Assembly: GCA_040394735.1 (NCBI GenBank)
Contig: JBEBRR010000006.1
Location: 1 to 64,000, forward strand
Direction of reading: 5' to 3'
From: Leadbetterella byssophila_A
GTDB lineage: Bacteria; Bacteroidota; Bacteroidia; Cytophagales; Spirosomataceae
DNA length: 64,000 bases
How positions within the stretch are numbered: the first letter of the stretch is position 1; every line of letters starts with the position of its first letter. Positions 1-7,876 of this stretch are shown piece after piece. Below the pieces are notes generated by a model. The model searched no databases. It was not told the DNA's origin and was given only the letters and a program-made list of their open reading frames with translations. The translations under genes were made by a program, and so were the position numbers.

Positions 1-5
1 TAATG

Positions 6-91
6 AAGTATCTCCTTTCACTGTTCACTGTTAATTATTCACTAATAAAAGTATCTTCCTTAGCTGTTCACTGTTAGTTGTTCACTATTCA
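6..91. repeat. imperfect tandem repeat, two 43-base units
   Basis: Two imperfect copies (6-48 and 49-91) each begin AAGTATCT, continue with CTGTTCACTGTTA and end near TTCACTA. They fill the space upstream of proC. The A/T-rich composition and drift between copies look like intergenic filler rather than a protein-binding array, but a regulatory role is not excluded. Confidence 0.7.
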
Positions 92-103
92 CTGCAATTA
101 AAT

Positions 104-904
104 ATGAAAATCGCTATCATTGGCTGCGGGAATATGGGAATGGCCTTTGCGCGTTCCTTTGTGCAGTATGATCTGGTAAAAAAAGAAGACCTTCTGCTAA
201 TTGAAAAGAGTGCGGAACGTTCTGAAATGCTCCGTTCACAGAAAGAAGGAGTAGTAGTAGACACTATTAATGATTCAGTGGGCGCGTATGAGCTTGTAAT
301 TCTTTCGGTTAAGCCCCAGGATTTCATTTCCGTTACAGGAGAGCTTCGCGGCTTTCTCCGCCCGGATCAGGTGGTGCTTTCCATCATGGCAGGAATTCCC
401 ATGGCCAAAATACAGGCGGAGCTGAACCATCAGCAGGTGGTGAGGGCCATGCCCAATACACCGGCCATGCTGGGGCAGGGTATTACAGGTTATTGCGCGG
501 CTGACGGCATCAGCTTTCAGAAGCTGCAGCGCATAGATAATCTGATCAATGCCACCGGGCGTTCCGTTTACCTCGAAAATGAAGAGCTTATCGATGCCGT
601 TACCGCCCTCAGCGGAAGCGGGCCGGCCTACTTTTATTACCTGGTCAAGCATATGGTGGAAGCCGGGATGAAAATGGGCTTTGATGAGGGACTTTCACGT
701 TTGCTGGTCAAGCAGACCATGCTGGGGTCCTATCATCTCATTAATAATGCAGAGAAAAGCCTCGACGAGCTGATCGCGGCCGTGGCGTCAAAAGGCGGTA
801 CCACCGAAGCGGCATTGAAAACTTTCGAAGAAAGACAACTGGGCCACTCCCTCATAGAAGGCATCCTGAAGGCAGAAGAAAGAGCCAAGGAACTCTCGAA
901 GTAG
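104..904 (+). CDS. proC: pyrroline-5-carboxylate reductase
   Basis: Catalyses the last step of proline synthesis, NAD(P)H-dependent reduction of 1-pyrroline-5-carboxylate to L-proline, in the cytoplasm. The 266-residue product has the usual family length. An N-terminal Rossmann fold starts with IAIIGCGNMG (residues 3-12). The signature RAMPNTPAMLGQG lies near residues 112-124 and the C-terminal dimerisation/active-site region shows ALSGSGPAYF and ASKGGTTEAAL. The start is the first ATG, 12 bases after the upstream tandem repeat. The gene stands alone: the next gene, an Lrp-type regulator, begins 115 bases later behind its own -7 box. The identification is secure from motifs and length. Confidence 0.97.
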   Translation: MKIAIIGCGNMGMAFARSFVQYDLVKKEDLLLIEKSAERSEMLRSQKEGVVVDTINDSVGAYELVILSVKPQDFISVTGELRGFLRPDQVVLSIMAGIPMAKIQAELNHQQVVRAMPNTPAMLGQGITGYCAADGISFQKLQRIDNLINATGRSVYLENEELIDAVTALSGSGPAYFYYLVKHMVEAGMKMGFDEGLSRLLVKQTMLGSYHLINNAEKSLDELIAAVASKGGTTEAALKTFEERQLGHSLIEGILKAEERAKELSK

Positions 905-990
905 AAGACTAAAATTCTGCTATTTACGGAAAAGTGCTTCCTTTGTAGAAAAAAAATCTACTGAATGGCGTTTCTTTTGACGGTCATGGG

Positions 991-998
991 TAACTTTG
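991..998 (+). promoter_or_regulatory. Bacteroidetes -7 promoter box (TAACTTTG)
   Basis: TAACTTTG matches the Bacteroidetes -7 consensus TAnnTTTG exactly. It lies 22 bases upstream of the ATG at 1020. A possible TTG start at 996 falls inside this box and therefore cannot be translated from this promoter. No clear -33 TTTG is seen at the usual distance. Confidence 0.65.
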
Positions 999-1019
999 TC
1001 TTTCCCAATTGTTGAAGTA

Positions 1020-1478
1020 ATGGATATTGATCCGGTAGATCTCAGGATACTCAAGATATTAAAGAAAGACGGTATGATGACCAATCGTCAGATAGCCTAT
1101 GAGCTGAATCTGACCACTACACCGGTGCATGAACGGATCAAGCGCCTGCGGCGTGACGGCCTCATCCGTAATTACACGATTGAGCTGGACCTTAAAAAGC
1201 TGAACAAGAACCTTATTGTATTCGTGAAGGTATCGCTGAAGGAACACAGCCAGGAATATCTCAAACGCTTTGAAGAAGATGTACAGGGCATCCCGGAAAT
1301 AGTGGAATGTTTCTGTATATCCGGTGAATCAGACTTTCTCCTGAAAGTGATTGTAAGCGATATGGAAGAATATAAGCACTTTATCCTTAATAAACTCGCG
1401 GCACTTCCCAATATCGGGGAAGCACAGTCTAATTTCGTAATTACAGAGGCTAAAATGTCTTCTGTTCTGGGAGAATAA
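1020..1478 (+). CDS. Lrp/AsnC family transcriptional regulator
   Basis: A DNA-binding regulator of the feast/famine (Lrp/AsnC) family; such proteins bind amino acids through a RAM domain and form octamers. From the ATG at 1020 the product has 152 residues, normal for the family. The N-terminal winged helix-turn-helix reads DIDPVDLRILKIL followed by MTNRQIAYEL and TTTPVHERIKRL. The RAM/ACT-like effector domain occupies about residues 65-145 and contains GIPEIVECFCISGESDFLLKV. A longer reading from TTG at 996 would start inside the -7 box, so I prefer 1020. Its position next to proC suggests, but does not show, control of amino-acid genes. The effector is unknown. Confidence 0.93.
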   Translation: MDIDPVDLRILKILKKDGMMTNRQIAYELNLTTTPVHERIKRLRRDGLIRNYTIELDLKKLNKNLIVFVKVSLKEHSQEYLKRFEEDVQGIPEIVECFCISGESDFLLKVIVSDMEEYKHFILNKLAALPNIGEAQSNFVITEAKMSSVLGE

Positions 1479-1494
1479 CAACCTGTACCCTTAT

Positions 1495-2160
1495 TCAGAT
1501 AGAAGAGCTGTTAGGATCAAAGTATTTATGCTTTACCGCAAACAGTACCAGGCCTACTCTTGAACTGGTGCCCAGCTTGGTAAAAAGAGAATCGCGGTAA
1601 CCGTCTACCGTACGGTGACTGCAGCTCATTTTCTCACTGATTTCTTTATAGGTAAGGTCCATGCAGACATATTTAAGAAATTCTTCTTCGCGGGGTGTAA
1701 TGTTAAAGGGGTTAACCACATTCACCGGCTGCGGATTATTGAGGTTGGAGTACAACTTTTCAGTGGCCCAGCCCGGAAAATAAATCTTTTCTTTGAGGAG
1801 GGTCTGCAATGCGATCTCCAGCTCCCTGGGGTGAATGTTCTTGTGCATAAATCCTTTGGCCCCGTTGTTGATCATACGGAAAAGGGATTGCTCATCGTCC
1901 TGCATTGACAGTGCCATGACCAGTATTTCGGGATGGTGCTTTTTCAGCCAGCGTGCCGTTTCAAAACCATCCATCACCGGCATGGAAATATCCAGGAGAA
2001 TAATAGAAGGTATATTTTCGGGTATTTTAAGCTTTTCAATCAGCTCGGCGCCGTTTTCCACGTCATAAACAACCTCAAAATCACTGAAATCATTTACAAT
2101 AGATCCAATAGCTGTGGCTATCAGCTTATGGTCATCAACAATAGCAACTTTAGTTTTCAT
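1495..2160 (-). CDS. LuxR/NarL-family response regulator
   Basis: Cytoplasmic output protein of a two-component system. The N-terminal receiver domain (about 1-125) has the acidic pair D9/D10, phospho-acceptor D57 within LLDISMPVMDG, and the conserved lysine in GFMHKN near residue 105. A linker leads to a GerE/LuxR helix-turn-helix (about 150-215) with TPREEEFLKYVCMDLTYKEISEKM and HRTVDGYRDSLFTKL. The 221-residue length is typical. It lies 64 bases downstream of the histidine kinase on the same strand, so the kinase is its likely partner. Target genes are not evident. The 3' end faces the Lrp-type gene 16 bases away, and no terminator hairpin is obvious between them. Confidence 0.95.
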   Translation of the reverse strand: MKTKVAIVDDHKLIATAIGSIVNDFSDFEVVYDVENGAELIEKLKIPENIPSIILLDISMPVMDGFETARWLKKHHPEILVMALSMQDDEQSLFRMINNGAKGFMHKNIHPRELEIALQTLLKEKIYFPGWATEKLYSNLNNPQPVNVVNPFNITPREEEFLKYVCMDLTYKEISEKMSCSHRTVDGYRDSLFTKLGTSSRVGLVLFAVKHKYFDPNSSSI

Positions 2161-2224
2161 TCAGCTAAATTATATCTAATTCACCCGTTTACTGCGCGAA
2201 CATACAATAAATTTAGCAAATGTG

Positions 2225-2998
2225 TCAATAAGGCACGGAAAAAGTCAGCTGAGTCCCTTCCCCTTTACGGGAGTGGAACTCTGCACGCCCCATCATTTCA
2301 TGTACACGCTTCTTCATGTTGGAGATGCCTACGCCCGGTCCGTTGGTTTTTTGCATATCAAAACCTACGCCGTCGTCCGAGCATTTCACTACCAGCTGGG
2401 CGTCTGTGAAATCCAGGTCGATTTTGATCTGTGAGCATTTGGCATGCTTCACGCTGTTCTGCAGAAACTCCTGGATGATCCGGTGGATATTATGCTTGGC
2501 TTCCTCATGGAGGTCGGCTTCTCCTTTTTGCTCTACCACCACGTCAATGCCGTTCATGCTTTGCAGGCGTTTGGTTTCCAGTAGGATCAGATCCTGGAGA
2601 CGGGTCTGGTACTTTTCAGGATTCACCAGGGTTCTGGAGAGTTGGCGCAGTTCCGTGAGAGACTCATCGATCAGCTCGCTGATCTCGCCGAGGTTGCTGT
2701 GCAGATGACTTACAGAAGAAACACCGTTCTTTTTCAGGTAAATGGAAGCAAGGGTAAGCTTCTGGCCTACACTGTCGTGGATTTCCTTGCCTATCTGTTT
2801 CATGGTTTCCTTCTGAGCATCTACCTCTATCTGAAGTTTTGCCTTTTCGTATTCCATTTTGATATGTGCTAATTCCTTTTCATAGAGTATCTTACGTTTT
2901 CTGAACTGGGAAATAAAATAGATCATCCCGATAATGAATACAAAGAGAATCAGGTTAACCAGAACGATAAAGGTGACTATTTCTCTCTCACTGCCCAT
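2225..2998 (-). CDS. sensor histidine kinase (HisKA_3 / LiaS-DesK type)
   Basis: A 257-residue kinase with one N-terminal transmembrane helix (about 8-30), a charged coiled-coil stretch (about 33-65) and no periplasmic sensor domain. The HisKA_3 dimerisation box contains phospho-acceptor H74 in KEIHDSVGQKL. The HATPase domain has an N box around QEFLQNSVKHA (near 182-192), a G1 box DDGVGFD and a G2 box GVGISNMKKR. Its start overlaps the end of the upstream seven-helix gene by 22 bases, so the two are translationally coupled. Because the kinase has almost no sensor part of its own, the membrane protein is a plausible sensing subunit; that is inference. The response regulator follows directly. 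Confidence 0.94.
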   Translation of the reverse strand: MGSEREIVTFIVLVNLILFVFIIGMIYFISQFRKRKILYEKELAHIKMEYEKAKLQIEVDAQKETMKQIGKEIHDSVGQKLTLASIYLKKNGVSSVSHLHSNLGEISELIDESLTELRQLSRTLVNPEKYQTRLQDLILLETKRLQSMNGIDVVVEQKGEADLHEEAKHNIHRIIQEFLQNSVKHAKCSQIKIDLDFTDAQLVVKCSDDGVGFDMQKTNGPGVGISNMKKRVHEMMGRAEFHSRKGEGTQLTFSVPY

Positions 2999-3633
2999 AT
3001 AAAGCTGACCAGAAAACAGGTGTACATGATAAAGTTGAAAATAAGTATTACATTAAAATAAATGGCAAATACTTTGGGATAGTTAAGTACGAGATAGTTA
3101 AATATACCGAACAGGGGTAATGCGCCCAACCAGAAAATCAGCAGCCCTAACGATACCCAGAACATTCTCTCTCTGTAAAAAAGCAAAATACGGTCGTTCT
3201 TACTTAACTGATAAAAGTAGCGCAGAATGTGGGCCAGCATCAGGATATTGGCCACCATATAAGAAAAGCTGTTGAAAAAATAGCCCTCCAGTTTGACTAA
3301 TGCAAAACCTTCCAGGATAACCGAAATAATGAATACGGCAGTGCCGATATAATAAACTCTTTTTCCGGAAACAATATTCCGGTTTATCAGCCAGAAATAA
3401 TAGATGACCTGAAAAGGGATTACGAGGAGCTGGTAGTAATAATAGTTCAGTTTGGGGTAGTTTTCTGAAAGGTGGCGGTTAATGAATAAGCCTATTCCGT
3501 CCTGAAGTCCAACAATAATAAGGAACCAGGGAAAAGTTTTCCAGTAACTTTCGGGTTGTTTTCTTGTATAAAACAACCCGAAAGTTCCTACCAAAAGGAC
3601 ATAAATAAAGAAATAGTTTCTTAAAAATACCAC
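2977..3633 (-). CDS. seven-helix membrane protein, candidate sensor subunit
   Basis: An unrecognised 218-residue integral membrane protein. Seven hydrophobic segments are visible at about residues 5-20, 34-51, 63-84, 93-113, 123-143, 157-178 and 188-214, with short aromatic-rich loops. It has no soluble domain and no catalytic motif. Its 3' end overlaps the histidine kinase start by 22 bases, and the lipoprotein gene ends 6 bases upstream of it, so all three are probably co-transcribed with the response regulator. A sensing or signal-relay role for the domain-poor kinase is inferred from this coupling. A seven-helix sensor resembling 7TM-DISM or 7TMR types is possible, but I cannot assign a family. 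Confidence 0.85.
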   Translation of the reverse strand: MVFLRNYFFIYVLLVGTFGLFYTRKQPESYWKTFPWFLIIVGLQDGIGLFINRHLSENYPKLNYYYYQLLVIPFQVIYYFWLINRNIVSGKRVYYIGTAVFIISVILEGFALVKLEGYFFNSFSYMVANILMLAHILRYFYQLSKNDRILLFYRERMFWVSLGLLIFWLGALPLFGIFNYLVLNYPKVFAIYFNVILIFNFIMYTCFLVSFIWAVREK

Positions 3634-3639
3634 GACAGT

Positions 3640-4320
3640 CTAGTTGTTATCGTAAGGGGGCTGGATGTTAGCGAAATCCGGAATCGGGGAATCTTCGTCG
3701 TAATCAATCATTTTAAATGTAGCCAGATCATTTTTATAATGCTCTGAAAGAGATTTAATGCCCTTCGAACGGCCGTTGGCAATTTCCAGGTAGTTTTTCT
3801 TAGGGTTGAACTCAAATCTTTTGCCGTTTTGTACAATGGTAGGCACAAAGAAAATGGTTGTCTTGCCTGCTTTGTTAGCCTCTCCTCCCAGTTTCTCTAA
3901 TTGCGGAAATTGTTTCAGCAGATCAGAAGAAGGATATTGCCCGAAATGTACATTTACTCCGAGATCCTCGGATTTAATGTTCTGACCTGAAGCTTTGGCA
4001 TAGTACTCAATGTACCAGATCATGTTTTTCAACTCTTCCAGGGTGTAGTAAAGTGACTCCGTGTCTTCTACATTCAAAGTTTTCTTTATAGCGGGCAGGT
4101 GGTTAGTCATGTAATTCTTTTTCAGGATCATGGCCTGGGGAATTGACATGGATTTAAACCCTTTTGTGTTGGCATAATCCAGCACAATTTGGGTTCCTTT
4201 AAGGTGGGCAGCGTTACCTGGTGCTTCGTCCGGTCTGTCCGGTTGAGAGCAACCTTTCATCACCAGCATTCCGAGAATACTCATGGTGACTAGATTTGAA
4301 AAAATAAGCAGTTTTTTCAT
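3640..4320 (-). CDS. hypothetical lipoprotein at head of sensor operon
   Basis: Predicted lipoprotein of about 226 residues. A lysine-rich start (MKKLLIF), a hydrophobic segment and the lipobox-like LVMKGC followed by SQPDRPDE indicate lipid attachment at the cysteine near residue 24. The mature part has no recognised domain; it is mixed alpha/beta in character with the recurrent hydrophobic pattern of a globular domain and ends in DEDSPIPDFANIQPPYDNN. I chose the ATG at 4320; an in-frame ATG at 4326 and a TTG at 4329 are alternatives. It is the first gene of the minus-strand operon, 6 bases before the seven-helix protein, and might present a ligand or envelope state to that sensor. Function unknown. 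Confidence 0.8.
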   Translation of the reverse strand: MKKLLIFSNLVTMSILGMLVMKGCSQPDRPDEAPGNAAHLKGTQIVLDYANTKGFKSMSIPQAMILKKNYMTNHLPAIKKTLNVEDTESLYYTLEELKNMIWYIEYYAKASGQNIKSEDLGVNVHFGQYPSSDLLKQFPQLEKLGGEANKAGKTTIFFVPTIVQNGKRFEFNPKKNYLEIANGRSKGIKSLSEHYKNDLATFKMIDYDEDSPIPDFANIQPPYDNN

Positions 4321-4416
4321 GGTCATCAAAAAATTAGTAAATAGGAATAATTTTACCCCGCAAATTACGCAGTTTTTTCTGGTCTATCATTAATCGATAT
4401 ACTTTTGTAAAAGGAA

Positions 4417-4457
4417 TTTAATTGTAAATTATTTATTATTAATTATTTACAATTAAA
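4417..4457. repeat. intergenic palindrome, 13-base arms
   Basis: Left arm 4417-4429 begins TTTAATTG and right arm 4445-4457 ends CAATTAAA; they are exact reverse complements around a 15-base A/T loop. It lies between the start of the lipoprotein gene (minus) and the end of the DUF4126 gene (minus). The ATTGTAAAT core recurs in the palindrome at 22575-22648. Confidence 0.75.
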
Positions 4458-4461
4458 AAAT

Positions 4462-4521
4462 GGGTGTTTTAACGGTATATGTGTCAATAAAACACCCTGT
4501 AGGCCGGGGGTGTTTTAACGG
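4462..4521. repeat. direct repeat of a 14-mer around a terminator stem
   Basis: The 14-mer GGGTGTTTTAACGG occurs at 4462-4475 and again at 4508-4521, with the complementary AAAACACCC between them at 4489-4497. The second copy forms the terminator stem described at 4489-4516; the first could compete for the same partner. Confidence 0.6.
4489..4516 (-). terminator. hairpin terminator of the yicC-DUF4126 unit
   Basis: A 9-bp perfect stem (AAAACACCC with GGGTGTTTT) and a 10-base loop lie 24 bases past the DUF4126 stop codon on the minus strand. On that strand the stem ends in a short U-rich stretch (GTTTTATTG). Confidence 0.55.
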
Positions 4522-4539
4522 GGTTAAGGTAAAAATTGT

Positions 4540-5106
4540 TCAGACCTGGTGTCGCGGCCGTCTGCGAAAGAGCTTTTTCAGGATCCAGAAAGCAAAAAAC
4601 AGGGTAAATATTCCCATGATCACGGGCAGCCATACGGCCATCAGCGACACCAGTGAAGAAAGAATGTTTTCTGCTGTGCTGAAAATGCTGTTTCCGGTAC
4701 CGGCTGTAAATTTGGAAGAGCCCAGCCGTAACAGGGAAGTGCCGGCCTGTACGGTTCCGGCCACTCCGCCTCCCGCCACCAGGGCCAGGCCCCATTGAAT
4801 GAGCGGATCATTGATCTCAAGGAACTGGGAGGTCAGAAGTGTACCCGCCAGTACCGAAGCCGGCAGGGCCAGGGTATCGAGTAGGTTATCGATGAAAGGA
4901 ATATAATACGCAGCGGTTTCGGCAATTGTGGCCACCACCAGCAGAATGGTGGCCGCATCTGATGCCATCCATGCAAAATGATCAGACAGGTCTACCCACC
5001 CCATCTTTGCCGCCAGGTTGGAAATGAGCAGGGGAATGAAAATCCTGAACCCCGACCCCGCGCTAAGCGCTACCCCCAACAGCAGTCCGGGAATCCAGTT
5101 TTCCAT
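4540..5106 (-). CDS. DUF4126 domain integral membrane protein
   Basis: A 188-residue membrane protein that resembles the DUF4126 family, whose function is not known. It opens with WIPGLLLGVALSAGSGFRIFIPLL, a glycine-rich hydrophobic start typical of that family. Four to five hydrophobic helices follow, at about 7-28, 50-65, 75-95, 100-125 and 150-175, and a basic tail (KKLFRRRPRHQV) suggests a cytoplasmic C terminus. A single base separates it from the yicC stop upstream, so the two are probably co-transcribed. A hairpin terminator follows. Nothing in the neighbourhood explains its substrate; transport or envelope functions are both possible. Confidence 0.82.
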   Translation of the reverse strand: MENWIPGLLLGVALSAGSGFRIFIPLLISNLAAKMGWVDLSDHFAWMASDAATILLVVATIAETAAYYIPFIDNLLDTLALPASVLAGTLLTSQFLEINDPLIQWGLALVAGGGVAGTVQAGTSLLRLGSSKFTAGTGNSIFSTAENILSSLVSLMAVWLPVIMGIFTLFFAFWILKKLFRRRPRHQV

Positions 5107-5107
5107 T

Positions 5108-5992
5108 TTAAAGAATATTAGAAGTCTGTTCCTTGATCTTCTCCAGCTCGTCTTTCATCTGAACCACCAGCCGCTGAATCTCGGCGTCGTTGGCCTTGGA
5201 GCCTATGGTGTTGATCTCCCGGCCGATTTCCTGGGCAATAAAGTTTAACTTTTTGCCGTTAGAATTTCCTTCCAGCTCCTTTAAAAAATATTCGAGGTGT
5301 GCTTTCAGCCTCACTTTTTCTTCGGAGATATCGAATTTCTCAATGTAATAAATAAGCTCCTGCTCAAAACGGTTTTTGTCGAAATTCTCGGAATTGACAA
5401 AATCGCCGATAGCTTTGGTGATCTTTTCCCGGGTGTTGACGATCCGCTGGGCATCCTGGGAGCTTATTTTTTCCAGCAGGTCGCTGATGATTTCAATGTA
5501 CTCCGTGAATTTGATTTTGGTGCCCTGGCCTTCACGGATCCGGAATTCCCGGCATTTGGCTATGCCTGCCCTGATCACCGCCAGCACTTCATTCCAGGCC
5601 TCTTCCGCCTCATCGGCATCCTGTATACCGTTATTGTATGCGTTGGGCATCATGGTGGCCATACGCAGCACATCGGTAGGAGAAGCCTCAAAATGCAGCT
5701 CTGCAGCGGTTTGCATGAGGTCGCGGAAATAGGCCTTCACCAGGGGGCGGTTCACCAGGGTGGAAACCATGGCGTCTTCTTTGGGGATCAGGTTCAGGGT
5801 AATATCAATCTTACCTCTTTCCAGCTCTTTCTGGAGCAGATTCCGGATGTCGATCTCCCGGGAAGAGAGACTTTTGGGTAGCCGGCAGTAAATATCCGTA
5901 AACTTGGAATTCAGTGTTTTGATCTCTACGGATATGGTTTGCTTTGAGGTCTCTTTCTGTACAGACCCGAAGCCGGTCATCGATTGCAACAT
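5108..5992 (-). CDS. yicC: YicC family protein (probable endoribonuclease)
   Basis: A cytoplasmic protein of the YicC/YloC family, members of which have been described as endoribonucleases acting on small RNAs. The true start is the ATG at 5992, giving the hallmark N terminus MLQSMTGFG; a longer reading to 6181 would run into the argS region. The 294-residue product contains the N-terminal YicC-like domain (about 1-155, with EIKTLNSKF and DIRNLLQKELERGKI) and the C-terminal DUF1732 domain (about 210-294) with HLEYFLKELEG and GKKLNFIAQEIGREINT. It is divergent from argS with a 100-base gap and is followed one base later by the DUF4126 gene. Confidence 0.95.
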   Translation of the reverse strand: MLQSMTGFGSVQKETSKQTISVEIKTLNSKFTDIYCRLPKSLSSREIDIRNLLQKELERGKIDITLNLIPKEDAMVSTLVNRPLVKAYFRDLMQTAAELHFEASPTDVLRMATMMPNAYNNGIQDADEAEEAWNEVLAVIRAGIAKCREFRIREGQGTKIKFTEYIEIISDLLEKISSQDAQRIVNTREKITKAIGDFVNSENFDKNRFEQELIYYIEKFDISEEKVRLKAHLEYFLKELEGNSNGKKLNFIAQEIGREINTIGSKANDAEIQRLVVQMKDELEKIKEQTSNIL

Positions 5993-6065
5993 AAAAAAGT
6001 CGATATAGTTTTGCGTAAATCTAATGATAAAAATACTTGTAGCCGCCTGACAAGGCAAAAATGTG

Positions 6066-6073
6066 TAATTTTG
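6066..6073 (+). promoter_or_regulatory. -7 promoter box for argS (TAATTTTG)
   Basis: TAATTTTG fits TAnnTTTG and lies 19 bases upstream of the argS ATG at 6093. The nearest upstream TTG (6037-6039) is 26 bases away, longer than the usual spacing, so the -33 element is unclear. Confidence 0.55.
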
Positions 6074-6092
6074 CAGCGTAACAGAATTTTGT

Positions 6093-7853
6093 ATGAATAT
6101 AGAAAATATACTGGCGGAAGAAGTCAGGACAGCAGTGAACCACTTATTTGGTGCAGGGGAACCGGTAGTTCTGCAACCCACCCGCCGGGAGTTTGAAGGA
6201 AATTATACCTATGTTTTTTTTGGCCTGGTAAAGAGTCTCAAACGCTCACCCGGAGAGATCGGCGCCGCTTTGGGAGAGTACCTGCTGAATAATACTTCCA
6301 TTGTCAGCGGCTATAATGTGGTACAGGGCTTTCTGAATCTGAAGCTGGCTGACAGGGTATGGCTGGACGTATTCAGCGCATTGAAAGAGAATGACGGGCC
6401 GGTTAGAAAAGACAGGAAAGTGCTGGTGGAATATTCCTCTCCGAATACCAATAAGCCGCTGCACCTGGGCCACCTGAGAAATAATTTTCTCGGCTATTCC
6501 GTGTCGGAAATCCTTAAGGCGGCAGGTTATGACGTGAGCCGGGTGTGCCTGGTCAATGACCGCGGAATACATATCTGTAAGTCGATGGTGGCCTACCGGC
6601 ATTTTGGAAATGGTGAAACACCGGAGTCTTCAGGGACCAAGGGAGATCACCTGGTGGGGAAATATTATGTGGAGTTTGATAAAGCCTATAAGGCACAGAT
6701 CAGTGAGCTGATGGCCGGGGGAATGACTGAAGAAGAAGCCAAAAAGTCAGCTCCCGTTATGGCTGAGGCCCAGGAGATGCTGGTGCAATGGGAACAGAAT
6801 GACCCGGAGGTCATGGCGCTGTGGCAGAAGCTGAACGGCTGGGTATATGAAGGCTTTAATGCTACTTATAAGAAGATAGGAGTGGATTTTGATAAGACCT
6901 ACTACGAATCAGATACCTACCTGCTGGGCAAAGACATTGTGGAAGAAGGCCTGGAAAAAGGAGTGTTTTATAAAAAGGACGATAACAGCGTATGGATTGA
7001 TCTTACGGATCAGGGACTGGATCACAAGCTGGTGCTTCGGGGCGACGGAACCTCGGTTTACATTACCCAGGACCTGGGTACCACCGATCTGAAATTTGAG
7101 GATTTTCATTGCGACAAGTCCATCTGGGTGGTAGGCAACGAGCAGGATTATCACTTTAAGGTTCTCTTTGCTATCCTGGAAAAGCTTGGCCGGAGCTACG
7201 CAGGAGGCTGTTACCATTTGTCGTATGGTATGGTAGACCTCCCTTCCGGTAAAATGAAGTCACGCGAGGGCACAGTGGTGGATGCCGATGAGCTGGTGGA
7301 GGAAATGATCGCCACCTCGAAATCCATTACGGTGGAAAAAGGCAAAACCGAAGGGTTTTCTGATGAGCAGCTGGAAGATCTTTACCGGATGGTGGCCCTG
7401 GGCGCCCTGAAATATTACCTGCTGAAGGTGGAACCCAAAAAACGGATGCTCTTCAACCCGGAAGAATCTATCGACTTCCAGGGAAATACGGGGCCGTTTA
7501 TCCAGTATACGCACGCCCGTATCCGGTCTATTCTCCGGAAGTCAGGCCTGGGCAGCTTCCCGGTGCCTGCAGAAATGAAGGAGCTGAACGGGGAAGAGGT
7601 GGAGCTGATCTTCCTGCTGAAAGATTACAGAAAAATAATAGAAGCCGCCGCGGCTGAATATTCACCTGCACTGATCGCCAATTACGTTTATGATCTGGCC
7701 AAGACCTTTAACAGCTTTTATACCCAGTATTCGGTACTGAATGAAGAATCTGAAGCGCTGCGCCTTTTCCGTCTATCCCTGATCGAAGAAGTGGCCGATA
7801 CGATCAAAAGCGGCATGGGATTGTTGGGCATTGAGGTGCCCGAGAAGATGTAA
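6093..7853 (+). CDS. argS: arginyl-tRNA synthetase
   Basis: Class I aminoacyl-tRNA synthetase charging tRNA-Arg in the cytoplasm. The 586-residue length is normal. Domain order is the N-terminal tRNA-recognition (Arg_S) domain at about 1-95, a catalytic Rossmann core with the HIGH-like motif PLHLGHLRNN near residue 125, the KMSKS-equivalent KMKSREG near 388, and the alpha-helical DALR anticodon-binding domain from about 465 with NTGPFIQYTHARIRSIL at its start. It has its own -7 box and runs alone; a short hairpin (7854-7876) follows the stop, then the long palindrome at 7877-7968. The opposite neighbour is convergent. Confidence 0.98.
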   Translation: MNIENILAEEVRTAVNHLFGAGEPVVLQPTRREFEGNYTYVFFGLVKSLKRSPGEIGAALGEYLLNNTSIVSGYNVVQGFLNLKLADRVWLDVFSALKENDGPVRKDRKVLVEYSSPNTNKPLHLGHLRNNFLGYSVSEILKAAGYDVSRVCLVNDRGIHICKSMVAYRHFGNGETPESSGTKGDHLVGKYYVEFDKAYKAQISELMAGGMTEEEAKKSAPVMAEAQEMLVQWEQNDPEVMALWQKLNGWVYEGFNATYKKIGVDFDKTYYESDTYLLGKDIVEEGLEKGVFYKKDDNSVWIDLTDQGLDHKLVLRGDGTSVYITQDLGTTDLKFEDFHCDKSIWVVGNEQDYHFKVLFAILEKLGRSYAGGCYHLSYGMVDLPSGKMKSREGTVVDADELVEEMIATSKSITVEKGKTEGFSDEQLEDLYRMVALGALKYYLLKVEPKKRMLFNPEESIDFQGNTGPFIQYTHARIRSILRKSGLGSFPVPAEMKELNGEEVELIFLLKDYRKIIEAAAAEYSPALIANYVYDLAKTFNSFYTQYSVLNEESEALRLFRLSLIEEVADTIKSGMGLLGIEVPEKM

Positions 7854-7876
7854 TGGGCGGCTACGCCGCTTTATTT
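7854..7876 (+). terminator. short GC hairpin after argS
   Basis: GCGGC and GCCGC arms around TAC form a compact GC-rich stem just after the argS stop, followed by TTTATTT. It is a plausible rho-independent terminator for argS, separate from the long palindrome next to it. Confidence 0.55.

Noticed and set aside
4460..4798. 112-codon plus frame in and beyond the DUF4126 terminator
   Set aside because: Starts in a terminator repeat and then runs antisense to DUF4126; no recognisable product.
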